Positions 7,100 to 16,260 of a DNA stretch of 48,660 nt are shown here, in pieces. The position numbers and the translations under genes were made by a program. Within the stretch, counting starts at the first letter, position 1. Each line of letters opens with the position of its first letter. A model generated the notes under the pieces. That model was given only the letters and a program-made list of their open reading frames with translations, ran no database searches and was not told the origin of the DNA. Source of the stretch: JAVBTR01 sp031556065 (GTDB lineage Bacteria > Bacillota > Clostridia > Christensenellales > Aristaeellaceae); NCBI GenBank assembly GCA_031556065.1, contig JAVBTR010000087.1:1-48660 (forward strand), given 5' to 3'.

Positions 7100-8883
7100 A
7101 ATGCGTTTTGAAAATCAACCATGATACCATCAATGGCACGCTTCCCGAACTGCCCTCCGCCTTTGAGCAGGATATGCTCAACATGATTGCCCGCCTCCCG
7201 GAAAAAAGGATGGAACAGCCTATGAAACGGAAGGTTTCCTTTGGTTTGGTGCTGGCGCTGGTATTGGCGCTATTGGTTATCATCGGCGCCGTCGCCGCTA
7301 TTTTCGGCGGAAAGGATTTTACAAGAGAGATCATCGCGCCCTTAGCTCAGGAGAGCACAGACAATAAGTTTACGCCTGAAGAAATGCAAACCATTTTAGC
7401 AAAACTGGATGAATACGGTATTGCCCTGGAGCCGGAGTATCGGCAGCATCTTGAGACCTTTAGTGAATACAAGGAAGAGCTCATGCGAGTAATCGTCAAA
7501 ACCGAGCTTGGCTTCTACCCTTCCACCTGGTCTGTTGAAGACCAATACTGGTACAATGAAATGCTAGTGCAAACGGGCCTTTACCCTGTCCAGGAACACG
7601 CCCTGCCAAGAGAGGGCGAATTGACTCAGGAGCAGGCCATTCAAATGGCTATCGACTTTTTCCATACTGAATACAGTAACAATGAAGATTTTGAAAACAA
7701 AACACTCTTTCTCCGGCATCTGCAATGCCTTGAAACTTATCAGGTGGATAACAGCGAGGTTGGCCGCTGCTGGGTTATTGAGTACGAGCCCCTTGATGTA
7801 CATCACGGGTATTACCATGTGGCGATCGCAGCCCAGGGCCAAATCTTATATCACTACACTCGAAATGGTATGGATACGGCCCAAACGCCGGATGAATTGA
7901 TAACCGCTTATGATCGTATCTATCACCAGTTTTCCGATTGGGAAATGGATACCTGGGTGCAATTTTCCAAGGATTTAACCACGATCGTGGAAACCTACGG
8001 CCTGGAGTTCACTACCTATACCCAAATGGCAAACCAGCGCTATGCTATACCCGACGACAAAGCCATTACCAAGGAGGAGGCCATTGCGATGGTTGACACC
8101 ATTGAATGTGATCGGGTGGAAAGTGCCGTATATCTGCTTGGCAACGCTGGCCCCAAGTGGAAGATTACCCTACAAAAGGGCGACCAATATTACCTCTTCG
8201 AAATGGATGCCTATACAGGCCAGGTAATCAATGCCGAAATTCGCGCTACATTCGATACCAAGCTGCGCCGCTATGTGCTCAATGAAACCCAACCATTAAT
8301 GGTGAACAAACGTACTGAAGCGCTAAGCTCCGTAGCAATAGGGGAGCCGCCTCAATCTGCTAAGAAGAATGAACCCCTAACGGAGCTTGGTACCGACGGC
8401 TACCCTCTTTTGTGGCGGCATCCCCAGGTTCCTCAGGCCTTTTGGGATTATCTGGCCCAAACAGGCCTCACAAAGGATAATGCGGTGCAAAAATCCAACG
8501 AATGGATCGATACCTACGGCGAATACTTTATCGATTGGCCCATAGAATTGGCTGCTGTGTACGATTTCTGGCACTATTCTGTAAAGGATACAACTGCCGT
8601 CAACGGCATTCCTTTGGAGGAACACCTTTCCCCCGAAGCAGCCATAGGGCTGATATTACCTGTTTTTAAAGAGCATATGCAAGGGGTTTTAACCGAGTCA
8701 GAAGTCGATGACCTTCGGGTACAGATACGCCTGAACTATGGTATCGACGGGAATATAGATTACTATTATGTTCAATTCTTTGCTATGGTGGAAGGCGGTT
8801 ACCGTCAAGTCGGTGATGCGGGTATCGATGCGCGCACAGGCGTTGTTCAGTTTACAAGCGCAGCCATCTACTCAAACGGTTAA
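7096..8883 (+). CDS. Membrane-anchored putative anti-sigma factor with large extracellular region
   Basis: 595 residues. A short cytoplasmic N-terminus (about 1-45) is followed by one transmembrane helix (about 47-69, FGLVLALVLALLVIIGA), then more than 500 residues outside the membrane. The outer part contains PepSY-like repeats: a helix with EEAIAMV or EQAIQMAIDFF followed by strands such as WKITLQKGDQYYLFEMDAYTGQVINAE. PepSY-type domains are associated with extracytoplasmic sensing and protease inhibition. Overlap of its start with the ECF sigma gene argues that the N-terminus sequesters the sigma factor, but no conserved zinc-binding anti-sigma motif is visible, so that role is inferred. 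The end faces a bidirectional terminator. Exact family not recognised. Confidence 0.75.
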   Translation: MKCVLKINHDTINGTLPELPSAFEQDMLNMIARLPEKRMEQPMKRKVSFGLVLALVLALLVIIGAVAAIFGGKDFTREIIAPLAQESTDNKFTPEEMQTILAKLDEYGIALEPEYRQHLETFSEYKEELMRVIVKTELGFYPSTWSVEDQYWYNEMLVQTGLYPVQEHALPREGELTQEQAIQMAIDFFHTEYSNNEDFENKTLFLRHLQCLETYQVDNSEVGRCWVIEYEPLDVHHGYYHVAIAAQGQILYHYTRNGMDTAQTPDELITAYDRIYHQFSDWEMDTWVQFSKDLTTIVETYGLEFTTYTQMANQRYAIPDDKAITKEEAIAMVDTIECDRVESAVYLLGNAGPKWKITLQKGDQYYLFEMDAYTGQVINAEIRATFDTKLRRYVLNETQPLMVNKRTEALSSVAIGEPPQSAKKNEPLTELGTDGYPLLWRHPQVPQAFWDYLAQTGLTKDNAVQKSNEWIDTYGEYFIDWPIELAAVYDFWHYSVKDTTAVNGIPLEEHLSPEAAIGLILPVFKEHMQGVLTESEVDDLRVQIRLNYGIDGNIDYYYVQFFAMVEGGYRQVGDAGIDARTGVVQFTSAAIYSNG

Positions 8884-8891
8884 CTTGCATT

Positions 8892-8924
8892 AAAAAAGAA
8901 GCAGCGGTTTGCTGCTTCTTTTTT
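8892..8924. terminator. Bidirectional intrinsic terminator
   Basis: Perfect 14-bp stem, AAAAAAGAAGCAGC (8892-8905) with GCTGCTTCTTTTTT (8911-8924), and a 5-base loop. The A/T ends give a U-run on either strand, so it can terminate both converging genes. Confidence 0.9.
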
Positions 8925-8935
8925 AGGCCGTTCTT

Positions 8936-10819
8936 TTACATGTTAACATCTACATCGGTGTCGTTCTGCCGATTCGCTCTGCGCCCTGAACGCTTTGTCT
9001 GAGGGGCGGCAGCGGCTTCTTCCTGGCTTTGCTCTTCGCCACTGGGAGCGGGGGAATCGGGCAATTCAGCCTCGGGCTCCGTTACCGCGTTTACTTCATC
9101 GTCGTCCGGCAGATCTACCGTGAACAGATCATTGCTTTCTTCGCTGGGGTCTTGGTCTTTCGTTTCTTCTTTACGATCCTCTTCTTCGTTTTCTTCCCGT
9201 TTGCTGGGTTCCTTGGAATAATCCCGGCGGGAGGTTCTTTCAAGGTGATCGTAAGCCTTATCGGAAGCCCGTTTGGCGGCTGTCCGGCGTACCGTGGCCA
9301 CTGCAAGCAGTACTACAGCCACAGCTAACAATGCCAGGAACACAATGCTCAATACATTCAGCACCGATTGAATGGTGCCCAGTGCTGCGGGAACGCCCGC
9401 ATCGGTAGGAATGGGTAATTGGTTGCGTGTAGGTGCCGGCAGGGTGGGGGCTTTGGTGGGTTCTGGGGTGGGCTGAGTATAGCTGATCATGATAATGTTG
9501 CTCTTAAATTCCACCGTGTTATCCGTTTGATCCTTGGTGGAAGCTACAAACTGGTATTGGCCGGCCATGGAGGCGGCAACATCCCGTTTGAAGGTTTTGG
9601 TTTCCCCGGCCTTAATTTCTTCAAAGGTGTACATGTCTTTGCCGGAGGCCTTCACTTTTACGTTCTTGGCGTCCACTTCACTGGGATTTGAAACCGTTAC
9701 GCTGAACTTCACAACCCCGGGCTGTTCATAAATTACATCTGTATCGGAAGTGGCGGAGATTTGCAATTCCAGCTTCTTGCTGGGGTCCACAGCCGCGACG
9801 TCTACCTTGCCAGTGGAAAGAGTCATTGTATTGCCGGCAGCGTCCATCGCCTCTATGTTAAAGACATAGCTGCCGTTTTCACGCACAGTGATCTCCTTGG
9901 TTAGCTCCAATTTTTGCTTAGCAGCCAATTGCTGGTTTGTGAACATTTCCCCCTGTACCGCATCGGTTACGCGGATGTTTTGGTAATCCACATTGCCAGT
10001 GTTTTCAAGGGTCAGTTTTAATGTAACAGTTTCATCGATGTTCACCTGCTTGGCGGAGGCTTCAAGCTTGGCAGTCAAGCTGGGTTCGCCGTAGGTGATT
10101 TTGGCCGCTTCTACCTTGGTGGTATAGGTCTTGGAGCCGCCTTCGGCCTTATACGTAATCGTCGCTTCACTGGTTAAATCCTTAGTGCCCATGGTCACGG
10201 TAAATTTCGCTTGGCCAGGTACGTTAGGCTCCAGTTTTGCAATGGATTGCGTCTTACTGGCAATGCTGGAATTTTCCTTGAACTTAATGGATTCCACAGC
10301 CACATCGCCGGTGTTTTCGATATCGTAGGTGACGGTGACGGTATCGCCCTTTTTCGCCATGGTGTTGGAAATGGTACGTTTTACCGTGATCTGCGGTTCG
10401 GGAGTGGATTTTTTAATCGACGCGGAAGCACTGACTGTCTTTCTTACCAATTCCCCATCGTCGTTATAAACAGGGTATTTTAACTGATAGGAAATCTTAC
10501 CATTATCCAATTGCGTTTGGGTGACATTCCAAGAGGTGGTACAGGTAATAGTCGAGCCGATTTTAAGTGCAGCAGAGCCGCCGTCGCCAAAATCGGTGAC
10601 GGTTTTGCCGTTAGGCCCGTATAAGGTTACATTGCCGGGCATGTCGTCATCGCCCACATTGATTACCTTCACTGAAACCGTTACTTTTTTCGGTTCCGAC
10701 ATAATATTAGGGCTAATGGAAATTTCCAGTTTAACAGACCCATCTGCGTTGGCAACGGCACATAATCCGAACAGAAGCACCAGGCAGGCAATCAACCCAA
10801 TAAGAGCACGCTTCGTCAT
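8936..10819 (-). CDS. Secreted, membrane-anchored protein with CARDB-like beta-sandwich repeats
   Basis: 627 residues. A signal peptide (1-25, hydrophobic core LIGLIACLVLLFGL, cleavage near VANA-DG) precedes about four immunoglobulin-like repeats of roughly 100-110 residues. Each carries the pattern KGDTVTVTYDIENTGDV or DETVTLKLTLENTGNVDYQN, typical of CARDB/DUF11 cell-surface modules. A proline/threonine-rich spacer (PTPEPTKAPTLPAPT) leads to a C-terminal transmembrane helix (VLSIVFLALLAVAVVLLAV) and an acidic, low-complexity cytoplasmic tail rich in E, D and S. No LPXTG sorting motif is present. Function unknown; an envelope structural or adhesion role is inferred. The gene is single, facing a terminator. 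Confidence 0.85.
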   Translation of the reverse strand: MTKRALIGLIACLVLLFGLCAVANADGSVKLEISISPNIMSEPKKVTVSVKVINVGDDDMPGNVTLYGPNGKTVTDFGDGGSAALKIGSTITCTTSWNVTQTQLDNGKISYQLKYPVYNDDGELVRKTVSASASIKKSTPEPQITVKRTISNTMAKKGDTVTVTYDIENTGDVAVESIKFKENSSIASKTQSIAKLEPNVPGQAKFTVTMGTKDLTSEATITYKAEGGSKTYTTKVEAAKITYGEPSLTAKLEASAKQVNIDETVTLKLTLENTGNVDYQNIRVTDAVQGEMFTNQQLAAKQKLELTKEITVRENGSYVFNIEAMDAAGNTMTLSTGKVDVAAVDPSKKLELQISATSDTDVIYEQPGVVKFSVTVSNPSEVDAKNVKVKASGKDMYTFEEIKAGETKTFKRDVAASMAGQYQFVASTKDQTDNTVEFKSNIIMISYTQPTPEPTKAPTLPAPTRNQLPIPTDAGVPAALGTIQSVLNVLSIVFLALLAVAVVLLAVATVRRTAAKRASDKAYDHLERTSRRDYSKEPSKREENEEEDRKEETKDQDPSEESNDLFTVDLPDDDEVNAVTEPEAELPDSPAPSGEEQSQEEAAAAPQTKRSGRRANRQNDTDVDVNM

Positions 10820-10893
10820 TGTTTTCGGGCAAAAGCTTTGCTATGCCCTTCCTCCCTTCCACCGCGCAAGTTTACTTACTGCGCATTGGTGAA

Positions 10894-10923
10894 ACAATAT
10901 CGAGTATCCCACGAAATCGTCAA
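10894..10923 (-). promoter_or_regulatory. Putative promoter of the surface-protein gene
   Basis: Minus-strand TTGACG (10918-10923), 18 bp spacer, TATTGT (10894-10899). It leaves a leader of about 70 bases that contains an unusual ribosome-site arrangement: AGGGAGGAAG lies about 30 bases before the ATG, with a small hairpin (GGGCA ... TGCCC) in between. Confidence 0.45.
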
Positions 10924-11145
10924 TTTATACGTATATAGATTCGCTCTATGATATTGTAGTGCATTGATGGTTTCGTGTCAAGCAAATGGGCGTGGCATTG
11001 GGCAAAATAAAACGCGAAAAAGCCATGATTTTACAAGTTTTTAGCCCTATGGCACCAGGTTTAGCATATCCTTTCCGGTGCTGATATCCACAAAGCTATC
11101 TGGAACCCGGAAGTTTGACACCCCCAAAAGCAAAAAGGGGACGCA
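10924..11145. other. Non-coding stretch with possible broken gene tail
   Basis: No intact gene. On the minus strand, around 11118-11048, one frame reads NFRVPDSFVDISTG then KDMLNLVP and a stop, which resembles the C-terminus of a protein whose upstream part is gone. No family can be named. The rest is featureless. Confidence 0.2.
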
Positions 11146-11170
11146 AAGGCTTATGCAGCCTTATTTTTTT
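11146..11170 (+). terminator. Short intrinsic terminator
   Basis: AAGGCT (11146-11151), 5-base loop, AGCCTT, then ATTTTTTT. No intact gene lies upstream on this strand, so it is probably a leftover of a deleted gene. Confidence 0.55.
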
Positions 11171-11190
11171 GTCAAATTCCGAAATAATAC

Positions 11191-11219
11191 TTTCGTACTT
11201 TTACGTACCGTTGTATAAT
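11191..11219 (+). promoter_or_regulatory. Possible promoter of the transposase remnant
   Basis: TATAAT at 11214-11219 with a weak TTTCGT 17 bp upstream, 21 bp before the truncated transposase start. Confidence 0.35.
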
Positions 11220-11240
11220 ATAGGGATGGAGGGACGCACT

Positions 11241-11495
11241 ATGAGATTGAAGATAACCAAGTCCAAGAACGCGGCATCCTTATACGTTATCAAATCAACT
11301 TACGAGAACAAGATCAACTCTTCAAAAATCGTGGAAAAGCTTGGAACCTATGCGCTGAGGTGCTTTTTACTTAGGCTTGGATTCATTGGTACAGAGTACA
11401 AGGCAGCACGGGGATTGTTGATAAAAGATGTACCTGGGAACTCAGCATTTAGAAATGGCAAGCTTGAAACCGCCGAAGAGATCGAAATCCTGTAA
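11241..11495 (+). pseudogene. Chimeric remnant: IS1634-like transposase start joined to a mobile-element protein tail
   Basis: The first roughly 38 residues (MRLKITKSKNAASLYVIK, then STYENK...SKIVEKLGTY) match the remembered N-terminus of IS1634-type DDE transposases, which are normally over 500 residues. After that the frame changes character to ALRCFLLRLGFIGTEYKAAR, then IKDVPGNSAFRNG. This resembles the C-terminal end of a hypothetical protein seen on clostridial conjugative elements (recalled from memory, low certainty). The open frame is therefore probably a deletion fusion of two unrelated genes and not functional. A hairpin terminator follows at 11515. Confidence 0.6.
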
Positions 11496-11514
11496 GCAAA
11501 GGAACTTCATATAC

Positions 11515-11545
11515 GCCACTGCATGAAAATTGTAGTGGCTTTTAT
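11515..11545 (+). terminator. Intrinsic terminator
   Basis: GCCACTGC (11515-11522) pairs with GTAGTGGC (11532-11539), followed by TTTTAT. It closes the chimeric remnant upstream. Confidence 0.6.
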
Positions 11546-11550
11546 GCTCA

Positions 11551-12082
11551 GAACACGCATCCAGCGATTATCAGCATGGAAACATTTAATCAAGCCAAGG
11601 TAATTATGGCTCAGCGACATGATGAGCATAAGACCAACCCTGTTGATTCGCAGTACCCCTTCACTGGGATCATCAAGTGTGGAAACTGCGGCAAAAACTT
11701 CATGCGAAAAAGTCGAAGGGGTAGGGGAATGTGGCAGTGCTATAACTACCTGTACTTTGGAAAAAGCACTTGTTTCGCAAAGCAAATCCCCGAGGATGTG
11801 CTATATGACATTTCCACAGATGTATTGGGTCTTACGGAGTTCAGCTATGATATCTTCAAAAAGAGAATACAGGAGATCCAAGTGCCAGCGCCCAATGCGC
11901 TGGTGTTTCTTTTTTATACTGGAGAAAAAGTACAGCGTGAATGGCAGAACCGTTCACGCAGCGCCAGTTGGATGGACGAAATGCGGGCGGTTGCTTCCAT
12001 AAAGGGTAGCCAGCGGACGGTATTGCCGTCAATACAATGGGCTTTCATTAGGCATCATCATAAAACATGGAGGAAAGCATAA
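11551..12082 (+). pseudogene. C-terminal fragment of a large serine recombinase (first of tandem set)
   Basis: The frame enters at THPAIISMETFNQAKVIM and continues with a zinc-ribbon domain: IIKCGNCGKNFMRKS, later WQCYNYLYFGKSTC. It ends with VPAPNALVFLFYTGEKV and REW, the usual tail of clostridial phage/element recombinases. The N-terminal catalytic serine domain and the DNA-binding recombinase domain (about 300 residues) are absent, so it cannot act as an integrase. The last roughly 30 residues look degenerate. Its stop (TAA) overlaps the ATG of the next recombinase by one base, preserving the original operon layout of tandem recombinases. Confidence 0.8.
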
Positions 12083-12836
12083 TGACCAATTTAGCCCATA
12101 TTGCCTTGAATGGCGAAAATACAAGGTTTGTGAACGGTGTGAATGTTACGACAATTGAACCCAGACCCAAGCTTGCAAATTCCATTGCTGCAGGTAAAGC
12201 GATGAAGCAACGCGTGGCTGCTTACGCTCGTGTTTCCACGGATGTGGCAGCCATTTTGGTCCTAAGGTGTGGCAGTCCAATACGAAGTACCGGCGCACCA
12301 TCTGGCGGTGCAATAAGAAGTATAAGGGTGGAACGCCATGCAAAACAGGTCATCTTTATGAAGACGGGATAAAAGCAGCTTTTTTGAAGGCTTTGGCAGA
12401 GCTGCTAAAAGATCGTGAACCTTTGGGGAGAGCTTGCGATCTGATGCTGGAGGAGCTTGGCTCCTGCAAAGAGCTAGCTATTCAAATTGATGATACGGAA
12501 AGACAATTGGTTATGGTCAGTGAGCTGCTGGAAAGGACTGTGGCTGGCCGTGCTGCCGGGGATATTGGGCATACGGAGTTTATAAGGAATAAGGGACAAT
12601 ATGATGCTCGAATCGAAGAATTGAAGGGAGAGCTTGATCGATTATTGCTCCAGAAGCTGGAACGGCAAGTAAAAGCTAAGGCGATAAAGCATTTTCGATC
12701 AAAGGTGTTGGAAAACGAGCTGGTGCTTGATTCCTTTGATGAATACCTTTGGACTGGCATTGTGGAGAAGGTTGCGGTTCTGGAGGATGGGGGATTGGAG
12801 TTCTGGTTTGTGAATGGGTCAATGATTCGGGTATAG
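12082..12836 (+). pseudogene. Second tandem serine recombinase, internally deleted and frameshifted
   Basis: Starts MTNLAHIALNGENTRFVNG, then KQRVAAYARVSTD, which is the beginning of the catalytic resolvase domain (YARVSTD precedes the active-site region). Directly after, near 12242, the frame changes and the sequence becomes CGSHFGPKVWQSNTKYR, then IWRCNKKY and TPC, the C-terminal zinc ribbon. A coiled C-terminal region follows (KAAFLKALAELL to LEFWFVNGSMIRV). Roughly 300 residues containing most of the catalytic and all of the recombinase domain are missing, with a frame change at the junction. A good ribosome site (GGAGG) precedes the ATG. The gene is dead. Confidence 0.85.
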
Positions 12837-12889
12837 GAAATCCCTTGTAGCGGTATCAGGATATTACAATACCCATATGGCCCCAATAT

Positions 12890-14443
12890 TCACTGGTCTA
12901 GGTTTTGTTTATATTCTGACGGCGTTTTGCCTACAACTGTCTTAAACACTTTCATGAAGTATTTTTCGTTTTGAAAACCCACCTGTTTTGCGATTTCATA
13001 TACCTTGTTTATGGGATCTTGAAGGAGTTCTTTCGCTCTTTCAATACGCACTTGATGAAGATATGTCACGAAAGATAAACCGGTTTTCTTTTTGAAAAGC
13101 GAGCTAAAATAACTTGTGTTCATGTTAACCAAGTTTGCAACATAAACCAGACCGATATCCTTGGCATAATGCTGTTCCACATATTGAATGACCTGCTTCA
13201 CAGGGGATACGGCCTGATACGGACTGGTATTCTTAACAAAAGCTGTGATCCGGGCTGTGATCGCATCCACAAAGTCTACATATAAGGTTGAAGCACTAAA
13301 CAAAAATTCGATGGTTTGTAGTTGATCGAGATGTTCTTCGTAGTATCGGTATTGCTCCGGAGAATAAGCGCAAATGGATAGCTCCAAGAGCTTTGCACAA
13401 CGAATCAAGGTTTTGGGATTGCAGTTCTGAGATAGCGGCAGCGGTGTAAAAAAGTCCCTAATCGTTCGCTCGATGGCGACAAAATCGCCAATGGTCATGG
13501 CTTGACGAATGAAATGTAAAAGCATATGGAGGTCTTCCATGTGACCGGAAACACGTAAATCATTTTGAGTTAATATTTTGTCTTTTACATTAGAAACTAG
13601 CCTCAGATCCAATAGGGTTCGGCAAGCATCGCACATGTTTGGCACATCCGATAGCCTTTCTGTCTCTGCCATGGCTACCGTACATTCCTTAAATAATTTT
13701 TTATCTAAAGCAAATGCGCTTCGAAGGGCAGCAGGCACATCTGCGGCTGCGGAAGAATCTGGGCTGAGTGCAACCAGTGCAAAATGATAACGGTAGCTGG
13801 TTGTGCCGCATAAAAGTAATTGACTATCGGGGAATGTCGCTTCTAAAATGGTTGTCAGATTATTTGATTGAAACCCTTTACCATAGCTTGCGACAATGAG
13901 TAACCTACCATTGGGAAGGGCAGCATGCAAAACCTTGCATTTTCGTTCCAATTCTGTTTTATTGTTTTGGCCCAGCATAATATCCCAAAGCAAGTTTGCT
14001 CTGTACCGGCCGATCTGCTCTTTTTGGAGCTTTCGCTCAGAATTGCGAAGCTGCATTTCTTCCTTGTGAAAATTCAACTCCTGAATGATTTTTGCCAAAA
14101 CAGTCTCAAGCTCCAGCCTCTCCACAGGCTTCATCAGATATTCTTTTACGCCATATTGGATGGCCTTACGTGCATATTCAAAATCGTTATATCCGCTTAA
14201 TATGACGAAGGATGTACTGGGGCGAGTTTGTTGGATCAGACGAATCAGCTCAAGGCCATCCACAAGAGGCATACGGATATCGGTGACAATAATTTGGGGC
14301 TCAAAGCTTTCGAATAGTGCCAATGCGCTCTGCCCGTTTTCCGCTTCCTGAATCCTCGCCAACGGAAGCCCCATCTCCCCGATAATTTTAACAAGGCCAC
14401 GGCGGATAGTCGAATCGTCCTCTACAACCATCATTCTATACAT
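12890..14443 (-). CDS. Module A response regulator, YesN type (REC + AraC DNA-binding)
   Basis: 517 residues. N-terminal REC domain (VVEDD at 6-10, phospho-acceptor Asp in IIVTDIRMP near 56, conserved Lys in YLMKPVE), a long central helical region (about 130-400) and a C-terminal AraC-type double helix-turn-helix (IGLVYVANLVNMNTSYFSSL, then VYEIAKQVGFQNEKYFMKVF). YesN-type regulators act on nearby sugar-utilisation operons in response to a membrane YesM-type kinase. The ATG overlaps the kinase stop by one base (TAATG), so the pair is coupled. Likely targets are the divergent promoters at 20.1-20.2 kb. It converges on the recombinase graveyard. Confidence 0.92.
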   Translation of the reverse strand: MYRMMVVEDDSTIRRGLVKIIGEMGLPLARIQEAENGQSALALFESFEPQIIVTDIRMPLVDGLELIRLIQQTRPSTSFVILSGYNDFEYARKAIQYGVKEYLMKPVERLELETVLAKIIQELNFHKEEMQLRNSERKLQKEQIGRYRANLLWDIMLGQNNKTELERKCKVLHAALPNGRLLIVASYGKGFQSNNLTTILEATFPDSQLLLCGTTSYRYHFALVALSPDSSAAADVPAALRSAFALDKKLFKECTVAMAETERLSDVPNMCDACRTLLDLRLVSNVKDKILTQNDLRVSGHMEDLHMLLHFIRQAMTIGDFVAIERTIRDFFTPLPLSQNCNPKTLIRCAKLLELSICAYSPEQYRYYEEHLDQLQTIEFLFSASTLYVDFVDAITARITAFVKNTSPYQAVSPVKQVIQYVEQHYAKDIGLVYVANLVNMNTSYFSSLFKKKTGLSFVTYLHQVRIERAKELLQDPINKVYEIAKQVGFQNEKYFMKVFKTVVGKTPSEYKQNLDQ

Positions 14444-16260
14444 TAGGGTTTCTCCTTTTGGCCAGGCTGTCGATTTGGCAAGAAAATGCGTGTTTTTACG
14501 CCTCCGGTTTCGTTTTGCTGTATGTCCAAAGCGCTATCCTGGCCATAAGTGAGCACCAATCGCTTATTCACATTCCATAAACCAATACCACCCTCATGGG
14601 CATAAGTGGAGGATGTATGGGAAACGCTTAAAATATCGCGTAAATAGGCGAGCCGCTCATCGCTAATGCCTGTTCCGTTATCCGATATGCACAGCTCCGT
14701 GCCATTTTCCATTTTCTTGGCAGTCAGCGTAATATGCAAAAACCCGATACGATTTTCAAAGCCGTGTTTGATGCTGTTCTCCAAAATCGGCTGCAAGGTG
14801 AGCGTCATTATTTCTACATTCTGCTGAACCTCAGCGGGAATATCCACGGAAAAAAGCAACCGATTATCCAGCAGTATCTGCTGAATGCTGATATAATATG
14901 ATAAATTGTGAAGCTCCTCCTGCAATGAGACCAAGCCCTTTGCGTAGAGCGTGTAGCGAAGCAGCCCTCCAAGGGAAGCAAGGCCTATCTTGAGCTTATC
15001 ATACTCACCAAGCTCCATGGCCATTTTCATGGTTTCTAATACATTGAACAGGAAGTGCGGGTTGACTTGCGATTGCAGTGCCGTAAGCTGGCTTTCCTTC
15101 TCTAAACATTCTGCAACATATACCGTATTGATTAGTTCGTTTATCTTTTCAGCCATAATATTAATTTCTTTTCCCAACTGGCTGATCTCATCCTGTCCCA
15201 TTACAGGGATCCGAACAGAAAAATCACCATTGGCAATGGTCTTTACGGCAATGAGCATTTCGTTGGTTTTATGCAGCAATGCGGTTGAAGCCAAATAGGA
15301 AAACAAAAGAACCGCCATCACTACGCCGATGGATGCGATAACAAAACTATTTCGGGCAGACATTGTTAAGGCTTCGATTTCACTGTTGGATACAATACAG
15401 CCCAGCACTGCCCCTATTTCTTTAATGGGAAGTACGCGGCAATAGTAGGTGCCCTCCGCCTGGCTGATGGTCGTATCAAAAGGTTCCGAAGCACAAAGCA
15501 ATTGTTTTCCGACCGCAGTATGCAGAAACGGTTCCAGCCATTGATTTGAATTATCCCCACTGATAAGTGTATCAGCTGACATGGCGAAGAGAAAACCGCT
15601 TGCGGCAATCGGTATATCGAGGATCCCTTCAAATAGATGCTTGGCATCTATTGTTACTTCAAGCAGCGTATAGTTCCCCCTGGCGGAGGACAGCAAGGGA
15701 TAAAACCAGCTATAAACCATCGTTGCTTTAGCAGCTGAATACAAGCCTGCTCTGGCGGGGTGGAGGCCTTCAAAATAGGCGCCCTGTGTGCGGGTGGCCG
15801 CTAGCGCGTTCTGGTACCACTCTTCCTGTGTGTAACGCGAGGCGTGCTCAATAAACTCATTCTCCGGCACGTATAGATTGGTGGTTATGAAGCGAAAGGA
15901 ATCAACCGATTCTGAAATGGCTTCAAACCATGAAAGGCTGGGCATGATATCATTATTGACTGTTTTAATCAGCTCAGCTTCATCGTAGTACCGGGTGGTG
16001 AAAAAGCGATTGATGCTAACCTGGGTGGATAGCACATAGGCTGAATTCTGGAGGCTTTCTACAGTTCGATGCACATTCGCTTCCGATTGCTCCATGCGCT
16101 GCTTCACGGTGCTGATTAAAGAATTGTTTTCAGTGGCCACAATTGAGTGATATAGATATATCAAGCCTAAAATGATGGCAACAAGGCAAAAAAGCAAACA
16201 GCTGAAGATTAGCTTTGTTTTGTAACTGAAGCGGCTGTGCAGCGCGCGCAGGGAACTCAT
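14443..16260 (-). CDS. Module A sensor histidine kinase, YesM type
   Basis: 605 residues. Transmembrane helix near the N-terminus (LIFSCLLFCLVAIILGLIYLY), an extracytoplasmic sensor of about 250 residues, a second helix (FVIASIGVVMAVLLFSYLA), HAMP (AIANGDFSVRIPV-like), then the His_kinase domain with QSQVNPHFLFNVLETM, whose histidine is the phosphorylation site, and a C-terminal ATPase domain (LQPILENSIKHG, SDNGTGI, GGIGLWNV). The ATG at 16260 follows GGGAGAG and gives a normal cytoplasmic N-terminus; an in-frame extension to 16335 is possible but lacks a ribosome site. It sits between binding-protein gene and regulator in one operon and probably senses the imported sugar, perhaps through the binding protein (inference). 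Confidence 0.92.
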   Translation of the reverse strand: MSSLRALHSRFSYKTKLIFSCLLFCLVAIILGLIYLYHSIVATENNSLISTVKQRMEQSEANVHRTVESLQNSAYVLSTQVSINRFFTTRYYDEAELIKTVNNDIMPSLSWFEAISESVDSFRFITTNLYVPENEFIEHASRYTQEEWYQNALAATRTQGAYFEGLHPARAGLYSAAKATMVYSWFYPLLSSARGNYTLLEVTIDAKHLFEGILDIPIAASGFLFAMSADTLISGDNSNQWLEPFLHTAVGKQLLCASEPFDTTISQAEGTYYCRVLPIKEIGAVLGCIVSNSEIEALTMSARNSFVIASIGVVMAVLLFSYLASTALLHKTNEMLIAVKTIANGDFSVRIPVMGQDEISQLGKEINIMAEKINELINTVYVAECLEKESQLTALQSQVNPHFLFNVLETMKMAMELGEYDKLKIGLASLGGLLRYTLYAKGLVSLQEELHNLSYYISIQQILLDNRLLFSVDIPAEVQQNVEIMTLTLQPILENSIKHGFENRIGFLHITLTAKKMENGTELCISDNGTGISDERLAYLRDILSVSHTSSTYAHEGGIGLWNVNKRLVLTYGQDSALDIQQNETGGVKTRIFLPNRQPGQKEKP

